Shown here: positions 6,209 through 10,054 of the stretch, piece by piece | Layout: each line of letters starts with the position of its first letter | Position numbering within the stretch: the stretch's first letter is position 1 | From: Roseimaritima sp. | Lineage (GTDB): Bacteria > Planctomycetota > Planctomycetia > Pirellulales > Pirellulaceae | DNA: 10,054 bases | Reading direction: 5' to 3' | Assembly (NCBI GenBank): GCA_007124075.1 | Contig: SLFV01000285.1 | Location: forward strand, 1-10,054 | Translations under genes and position numbers: made by a program | Notes under the pieces: generated by a model | What the model was told of the DNA's origin: nothing | The model's database searches: none | What the model saw: the letters and a program-made list of their open reading frames with translations, nothing else

Positions 6209-7333
6209 TTAACCACGGCCGATCGCATCCATGGTCGCCGTGTAAAGACTGCGTTTGCTTTTTCGTGGGACCGCGATAGGTCGTGGATTGACGTCAAAGG
6301 GGATCCCTAACACGTGGTTGGCCTCCAACGCGATCACCCCGCCGGAGGTCCGGACCATGGCATCGCCCGCGCGATACTTCTCGATGACCTCTACGATCTC
6401 TGGATCGTATTGGAAGCCACCATCGGCAGTCCGCACACCCAGGTTATCAAAACTGCCCACTGCGACCATGCTGCGGTAACGATCATGGAACTCATAAGCC
6501 TCGACACCCTTGGCACGCAGCGCTTTGACCATACGGTTGGCATCGTAGGCAAATGAATTCAAGCGTTCGGCACTCGGTTTAAAATCCTTGTCGCGTTTTC
6601 CGTCGACAATCGTTGAAATCGCTTCGAAAGTTCTGACCACGACCGTGAATTTACCCGGGTTATCCAAAAGACTGTGCTCGACGTTCTGATTAATGCTCAT
6701 CACAAACGAATCCACCTGAGGCTGCTGAAAGAACTCGTCGGGCAACAAAGGGTTGCGTGTCACAAATGCGTTCGCCAACGGCCCTCGTTGTTTTTGTTTT
6801 TCTTCACCCATCAACTGGCGGGACATCTTTCTGACGGCCGCTAAAGGACTGTTGTCCTGGCCTTCCAAGTTAAATGCCTTGGGGCGTGCTGCTTTGATCG
6901 TCTTCAGCGTGCGCTCGACATACGGATGATCGACACTATCAAATTCTCCCACCAGCACCGAACACGTATCGTAGGAAGTCGGGTTGGCATACCTCACAAC
7001 GCGGTTGCCGGTTTTCAAGTCCTCGACCTCGCCGGTGAAATCAAACGATTCGCTGTAGATGAATGCTGGCAAATCGTAATCCCGTCGCAGCTCCAAAGTC
7101 AACGCTTTCGCTTGTTCCATCGCCTGGGGGCCTGCGAATGTACCGGCAAAAATAAGCCACGGTCCTTCTTCTTTGGTCAATTGATAGTTCTTGTCAGGAC
7201 GGGCTTCGACGGACTTGCGGGCAAAGACTTGCAGCAACCGCGGCGTCTCCGCACGAGTTGATTCGGTGAACCATACCCCAAACGTCGCTAACAATGCCAC
7301 TGAAACGCAAATCAAGCACCGATAGATGGTCAT
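6209..7333 (-). CDS. Exported protein with repeated SPOR-like modules
   Basis: A 374-residue protein of unknown function with a Sec-type signal: MTIYR, hydrophobic CLICVSVALLATFGVWF, then probable cleavage near STRA|ET (27-29). Three stretches share a strand, an aromatic-Gly/Phe turn and a helix: WLIFAGTFAG...AMEQAKALTLELRR (59-84), CSVLVGEFDS...YVERTLKTIKAA (124-149), and VVVRTFEA (231-238) with ERLNSFAYDANRMVKALRAKG (256-276) leading to MVAVGSFDN (289-297). This looks like SPOR-type folds, which bind glycan strands lacking stem peptides, but similarity is judged by pattern only. The mature protein would be periplasmic. The ATG at 7333 is chosen over one 23 codons upstream because it opens into the signal peptide and has AGAAGG 7 bases upstream. 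Single gene; folE lies 241 bases upstream on the same strand. Confidence 0.82.
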   Translation of the reverse strand: MTIYRCLICVSVALLATFGVWFTESTRAETPRLLQVFARKSVEARPDKNYQLTKEEGPWLIFAGTFAGPQAMEQAKALTLELRRDYDLPAFIYSESFDFTGEVEDLKTGNRVVRYANPTSYDTCSVLVGEFDSVDHPYVERTLKTIKAARPKAFNLEGQDNSPLAAVRKMSRQLMGEEKQKQRGPLANAFVTRNPLLPDEFFQQPQVDSFVMSINQNVEHSLLDNPGKFTVVVRTFEAISTIVDGKRDKDFKPSAERLNSFAYDANRMVKALRAKGVEAYEFHDRYRSMVAVGSFDNLGVRTADGGFQYDPEIVEVIEKYRAGDAMVRTSGGVIALEANHVLGIPFDVNPRPIAVPRKSKRSLYTATMDAIGRG

Positions 7334-7340
7334 GCCGAGG

Positions 7341-7346
7341 CCTTCT
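7341..7346 (-). promoter_or_regulatory. Ribosome binding site deciding the SPOR-like gene start
   Basis: AGAAGG on the minus strand ends 7 bases before the ATG at 7331-7333, a near-ideal position. It lies inside the longer open frame that begins at 7402 and supports the shorter protein. Confidence 0.5.
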
Positions 7347-7422
7347 GGAAGGATAGCAAGGAGAAGTGACTGTCGTCCCAACAACTCGCTGCGATTTAGC
7401 ACAACCGAATGAACCCGGCAAA

Positions 7423-7443
7423 GAGCGTTTTTTTAAAAAGCTC
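7423..7443. repeat. AT-core inverted repeat in the folE downstream gap
   Basis: GAGC (7423-7426) and GCTC (7440-7443) flank a T7A5 core, giving an almost perfect 21-base palindrome with one extra G and unequal T and A runs. On the minus strand it lies 90-110 bases before the SPOR-like gene start. It could be a regulator site, or part of a terminator for transcripts from folE. Confidence 0.35.
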
Positions 7444-7480
7444 AAGGTGCCGGTGTGCCGACTTTCGATTCCAGGGGCGT

Positions 7481-7507
7481 GGATTTCGCCAGAATCCTGG
7501 CGAATCC
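7481..7507. repeat. Strong 11-bp hairpin downstream of folE
   Basis: GGATTTCGCCAG (7481-7492) pairs with CTGGCGAATCC (7497-7507): 11 bp with one bulged T and an AATC loop. It begins 68 bases past the folE stop on the minus strand. No T tract follows on either strand, so it is not a classical intrinsic terminator. An mRNA 3' end stabiliser or a dispersed palindrome is possible. Confidence 0.45.
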
Positions 7508-7534
7508 CACTACGGCCCATCCCTAAGTCTTATC

Positions 7535-7570
7535 GTTGACAAACCACTGGATTCAAAAATAAACGTCAAC
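7535..7570. repeat. Inverted repeat GTTGAC / GTCAAC just after folE
   Basis: GTTGAC (7535-7540) and GTCAAC (7565-7570) are exact 6-bp arms with centres 30 bases apart, about three helical turns. The right arm begins 5 bases after the folE stop. Arms of this length can arise by chance. Confidence 0.2.
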
Positions 7571-7574
7571 CGAG

Positions 7575-8225
7575 TTACGCACCGCGGTTAATCAATCCCA
7601 AAACTTCGGCTCGGGTCGCGGCGTCCTCACGAAAACTCCCACGCATCGCCGATGTCAGGCATAGGCTTCCCGGTTTGCGTACACCCCGCATCGTCATACA
7701 CGAATGGGTCGCTTCGCAGACAACCGCCACACCGCGGGCGGAAAGACGATCCTCGATCAGATCGGCAATGGTCTCAGTCATCCGCTCCTGAACCTGTGGG
7801 CGGCGTGCGACCTCTTCCACAACGCGAGCCAATTTGCTCAGCCCGACCACCGTGCCGCTTGGCAGGTAAGCAATATGAGCAGTCCCGGTAAAAGGTAACA
7901 AATGATGCTCGCACATGCTGCAAAAACTTATGTCCCGCACCAGAACAATTTCGTCGTATTTTTCGGTGAAAACTTTTGCTAAATGACGACCAGCATCATG
8001 CTTCAAACCGGCAAACATCTCGGCGTACATCCGCGCCACGCGTGCGGGAGTCTCCAGGAGGCCCTCACGATCGGGGTCCTCGCCAACTGCGTCAAGAATC
8101 TCTCGAACCGCTCGTTCGATCCGTTTTAGATCAACTCCATTGGGCCGAGGCTCGTTGCGATCTTCATAAAACGAAGACATGCATGCGTTTTCGCGATGAC
8201 TCTCAGTGCTAGCGGTAGCTTCCAT
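7575..8225 (-). CDS. folE: GTP cyclohydrolase I
   Basis: Catalyses GTP to 7,8-dihydroneopterin triphosphate plus formate, the entry step to folate and, through related products, to queuosine-type deazapurines; cytoplasmic toroidal homodecamer in the family. The 216 residues cover the whole type I enzyme. Visible are the N-terminal helix region ([20 protein letters not shown], 31-50), the [19 protein letters not shown] segment (52-70), [14 protein letters not shown] (101-114) with Zn ligands Cys105 and His108 and catalytic His107, [11 protein letters not shown] (127-137), and [10 protein letters not shown] (173-182) with His174 and Zn ligand Cys176. It is therefore the zinc-dependent FolE1 form and appears intact. 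About 30 polar N-terminal residues are extra, and a second ATG at 8180 could be the true start. It lies 259 bases past nqrM on the same strand behind a stem-loop and its own weak promoter, so it is probably a separate unit. Confidence 0.97.
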   Translation of the reverse strand: MEATASTESHRENACMSSFYEDRNEPRPNGVDLKRIERAVREILDAVGEDPDREGLLETPARVARMYAEMFAGLKHDAGRHLAKVFTEKYDEIVLVRDISFCSMCEHHLLPFTGTAHIAYLPSGTVVGLSKLARVVEEVARRPQVQERMTETIADLIEDRLSARGVAVVCEATHSCMTMRGVRKPGSLCLTSAMRGSFREDAATRAEVLGLINRGA

Positions 8226-8266
8226 CGGTACTTTCTTATTTTACGGGTGACTTGGGTGGCAGGCGA

Positions 8267-8295
8267 GTTAAAACAAGCTACGTGCAAAACGACAA
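8267..8295 (-). promoter_or_regulatory. Possible folE promoter
   Basis: On the minus strand TTGTCG (8290-8295) and TTTAAC (8267-8272) are 17 bases apart, each 4 of 6 to the sigma70 consensus. A transcript would begin near 8260, about 35 bases before the folE ATG. Modest match; spacing and location are the main support. Confidence 0.28.
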
Positions 8296-8417
8296 TAACT
8301 TCGTCGGTTCAAAACAATTCCAACTGGCCCCCTCAACATCGATCCCCACGATAACCGTTGGGCGGTGTCGGGAGAAGCCAATAAGAACCCGCGAATCGAA
8401 TGAACGTTGCCGCGGTT

Positions 8418-8461
8418 GGGCAAAGCAGACGTCTCCGTCATGACAAATCGGAACTTTGCCC
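8418..8461 (-). terminator. Stem-loop downstream of nqrM
   Basis: GGGCAAAG (8418-8425) and CTTTGCCC (8454-8461) are a perfect 8-bp inverted repeat 23 bases beyond the nqrM stop. A smaller TCCG/CGGA stem can form inside. No T run follows on the minus strand, so it fits a Rho-type or RNA-stabilising 3' structure better than an intrinsic terminator. It marks a plausible end for the apbE-nqrM transcript. The remaining sequence towards folE shows no gene. Confidence 0.42.
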
Positions 8462-8484
8462 CCGTAGTGTAAACGACTGCCAAG

Positions 8485-8733
8485 TCATTTTTTCTGTAGG
8501 GCAGCGTGCGACAGGTCGGTTGATTCCTCCTGCTGTTCGCGGCACTGGCTACTGGGGTTTTGGCAAAGCGAACAACTGGTGTTGCCATCGGCGTCTTTTT
8601 TGTTTGCCAAGCCCCCGCAAGATCCACTGATAGCGCGGCGACCAAAAATGACTCCTACCGCCATCCCGCAAAGCGTAACAAGAAAAACAACAGCTACAAT
8701 TCCTGCAAGGACTAAGATTGCTGATAAATTCAT
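8485..8733 (-). CDS. nqrM: Na+-NQR maturation protein NqrM
   Basis: Small membrane protein (DUF539 family) needed to assemble the Fe centre of the Na+-translocating NADH:quinone oxidoreductase; in Vibrio its loss blocks Nqr maturation. The 82 residues start with one membrane helix (about 5-30, AILVLAGIVAVVFLVTLCG), then MAVGVIFGRR and the family hallmark GSCGGLAN (37-44). The Cys set Cys39, Cys54, Cys57 and Cys64 fits the four conserved cysteines of the family. The tail is polar and slightly longer than usual. It lies 49 bases after apbE on the same strand, the order common in nqr loci. The ATG at 8733 has only a distant GGAAAC upstream, so translation may depend on apbE. Identity is firm from GSCGGLAN plus context. 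Confidence 0.93.
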   Translation of the reverse strand: MNLSAILVLAGIVAVVFLVTLCGMAVGVIFGRRAISGSCGGLANKKDADGNTSCSLCQNPSSQCREQQEESTDLSHAALQKK

Positions 8734-8782
8734 GATCAGAATGTTTCCAAAGTCGGATACAAAACCATCTCTGCGGGAGTGA

Positions 8783-9871
8783 CTAGTTACCTAAACTTCC
8801 CGCCGCTGTCCGCATCGCCTCAATGGCGGTGGAAAACCTACCGCTGTGCTGCGTCACAAATCGATCTTCCTCTCTGATGATCAGAAGCACATCCAAATCG
8901 TTGGAAGCTGCAAATTCCATTCCTTGGTCGGGGCCCAAAACATTGATTGCGGTAGCCCATGCATCCGCTAGCATGCAATTTTCCGCGATCACCGAAACCG
9001 ATGCAAGTGTATTCTGAATCGGAGTTCCCGTCCGCGGGTCAATGGTATGAGAAAAACGCTGCCCGTTTTCTTGGAAGTAGTTGCGGTAATCGCCCGAGGT
9101 TGCCAACGCGGCATCCTCCAGCGGAACCGCCAGTATCAAATCCAATGATCGACCATCTGGTTTCTGCACCCCGACTGTCCAAAGCCGCGAGCCGCGTCGG
9201 CCGGTTACGCGCAAATCCCCGCCAATTTCGACAAATAAGTTCTCGCACCCAAGTCCCTCTAGCAACTGAACAACGCGGTCGACTCCATGTCCCTTTGCGA
9301 TCGCTGAAAGATCAATGTATTGGCCGGGAATTCGCTTCCGGATCGCAGGAGGGTCAACCCGCACCTCGATCGCGGCGGAGTCGACCAATCGAAGCCGACG
9401 ATCAATCTCAGCCTGATTAGGAACCGAACGACTCCGCTTTTCTGGACCAAAACTCCACAGGTTCACGATCGGCCCTACGGTCACATCAAATGCACCCACA
9501 CTGGCCGTGTGGATGTCTTTCGCTGTTTGCACCACTGACGCAGTTTCCGGGGAAACTGAAAACCAATCGGTTGATTCCGAAGCGTTAAACCTGCTTAGTT
9601 CGGAAGAAGTCAAGTAGGTCGACATCTGATCGTTGACCAATCGCAGTTCGCGATCGATCTGTGTTTTCCAATCTTCAGGAAATTGGTCCGGAGGGGAAGC
9701 GATCTTCACCATATAGGTCGTCCCCATGGTGCGTCCATATGCTTCCAGAACAGAAACATCGTCCCCGCCGATCTCCAGGCCACCGTCACACCCCAGCGAA
9801 GGCAGGAACAAAGTCACTACGCCAAATAGTCGACCAAGCAGCCAGGCACGGGCGTGAACGTCAGAAATCAT
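8783..9871 (-). CDS. apbE: FAD:protein FMN transferase ApbE
   Basis: Transfers FMN from FAD to a Thr/Ser of target flavoproteins, here most likely NqrB and NqrC of the sodium pump; acts outside the cytoplasm. The 362 residues match the family length. Visible: RTMGTTYMV (47-55), DQMSTYLTSSELSRFN (81-96), GAFDVTVGPIVNLWSFG (126-142), DLSAIAKGHGVDRV (187-200), GGDLRVTG (217-224), SGDYRNYF (259-266), SHTIDPRTGTPI (274-285) and the metal/FAD region CMLADAWATAINVLG (299-313). The N-terminus is a short hydrophobic signal with PSLGC, so Cys28 may be lipidated, although the lipobox is imperfect (Ser at -3, Leu at -2). No Shine-Dalgarno is seen before the ATG; TATACA (9883-9888, minus strand) sits so close that the transcript could be almost leaderless. 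It follows nqrF by 159 bases and precedes nqrM. Confidence 0.96.
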   Translation of the reverse strand: MISDVHARAWLLGRLFGVVTLFLPSLGCDGGLEIGGDDVSVLEAYGRTMGTTYMVKIASPPDQFPEDWKTQIDRELRLVNDQMSTYLTSSELSRFNASESTDWFSVSPETASVVQTAKDIHTASVGAFDVTVGPIVNLWSFGPEKRSRSVPNQAEIDRRLRLVDSAAIEVRVDPPAIRKRIPGQYIDLSAIAKGHGVDRVVQLLEGLGCENLFVEIGGDLRVTGRRGSRLWTVGVQKPDGRSLDLILAVPLEDAALATSGDYRNYFQENGQRFSHTIDPRTGTPIQNTLASVSVIAENCMLADAWATAINVLGPDQGMEFAASNDLDVLLIIREEDRFVTQHSGRFSTAIEAMRTAAGSLGN

Positions 9872-9921
9872 GGAAAACGATGTGTATAAAACGCCTATCA
9901 GGGCGATCCCCTAGGAGCTTG

Positions 9922-10005
9922 TTGAAAAGGGGGCTGACCCTCTCCGACCTCTCGATTTCCCCGTGCTACCGTGAGGGCTCCAAAGGGTCAGAACCCTTTT
10001 TTCGA
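9922..10005. terminator. Long imperfect hairpin, probable bidirectional terminator after nqrF
   Basis: Left arm 9922-9941 and right arm 9984-10005 pair through CTGACCCT/AGGGTCAG (8 bp), then GGG/CCC, then A-rich against T-rich runs. On the minus strand the outer arm ends in CCCCCTTTTC, and on the plus strand in CCCTTTTTTC, as expected of a terminator read from either side. Inside the right arm a compact hairpin AAAGGGT-CAGA-ACCCTTT (9982-9999) followed by further T can form alone. It begins about 25 bases past the nqrF stop and probably separates the nqr structural operon from apbE. The flank GAGCTTGTTG (9915-9924) resembles dispersed palindromes I associate with Rhodopirellula-type genomes, from memory only. 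Confidence 0.55.
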
Positions 10006-10030
10006 TCGGCAACTACGCGTTCCCTGTGAA

Positions 10031-10054
10031 TCATCCGCCAAAATCGTCGAATGC
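10031..10054 (-). CDS. nqrF: 3' end of nqrF (Na+-NQR subunit F), partial
   Basis: On the minus strand the last seven codons at the window edge read A-F-D-D-F-G-G and then TGA (10031-10033). NqrF, the NADH-oxidising 2Fe-2S/FAD subunit of the sodium pump, typically ends in ...DDFGG. With apbE and nqrM directly downstream, the usual neighbours of nqrF, this is very probably the end of nqrF, although only 24 bases are inside the window. The rest of the nqr operon should lie to the right. Confidence 0.65.
   Translation of the reverse strand, partial: AFDDFGG

Noticed and set aside
8268..8645. Minus-strand open frame of 125 codons overlapping nqrM in another frame
   Set aside because: nqrM carries the family hallmark GSCGGLAN and the membrane helix; the overlapping frame shows neither domain nor ribosome site.
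9661..10029. Plus-strand open frame of 122 codons over the apbE start and the hairpin region
   Set aside because: Antisense to the apbE N-terminus and runs through the inverted repeat; no protein features.

Overview
The window looks like a chromosomal segment of a Planctomycetota bacterium, probably Pirellulaceae (Rhodopirellula-like). This is an inference from moderate GC, use of TTG and GTG starts, weak Shine-Dalgarno signals, roomy intergenic spaces, long secreted proteins of planctomycete type, and a Na+-translocating NADH:quinone oxidoreductase (Nqr) locus. No tRNA, rRNA, CRISPR array, transposase or phage gene was seen.

Left part (1-5463). A plausible sigma70-type promoter (176-203) precedes a plus-strand gene (250-1398) for an Xre/Cro-type helix-turn-helix protein with a long C-terminal domain I do not recognise. 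It converges on a minus-strand pair: a secreted alpha/beta-hydrolase (2943-4997) followed by an aldehyde dehydrogenase (1513-2946). The second gene of this pair starts on the stop codon of the first (TTGA overlap), so the two are probably translationally coupled. A secreted esterase-like enzyme paired with an aromatic-type aldehyde dehydrogenase could act on successive steps of one substrate, but the substrate is unknown. About 400 bases with no convincing gene, but with several inverted and direct repeats, separate this pair from the next gene.

Middle part (5464-7574). A Nudix hydrolase of the CoA-pyrophosphatase type (plus) ends four bases from the end of a minus-strand gene for an exported protein with repeated SPOR-like modules. 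The 241-base gap behind the latter holds three inverted repeats.

Right part (7575-10054), all on the minus strand and in transcription order: the last codons of nqrF (ending A-F-D-D-F-G-G), a long imperfect hairpin that looks like a terminator, apbE (FAD:protein FMN transferase), nqrM (Cys-rich membrane maturation factor), a strong stem-loop, then folE (GTP cyclohydrolase I). ApbE attaches FMN covalently to NqrB and NqrC, and NqrM is needed to build the Fe centre of Nqr, so apbE-nqrM is the maturation module of the sodium pump whose structural genes should lie just beyond the right edge. The hairpin between nqrF and apbE suggests that the maturation genes can be expressed apart from the structural operon.

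I see no clearly new multi-gene system. The most unusual points are the sensor-like HTH protein, the Lys-to-Met change in the coupled aldehyde dehydrogenase, the repeated SPOR-like exported protein, and the structured intergenic regions.
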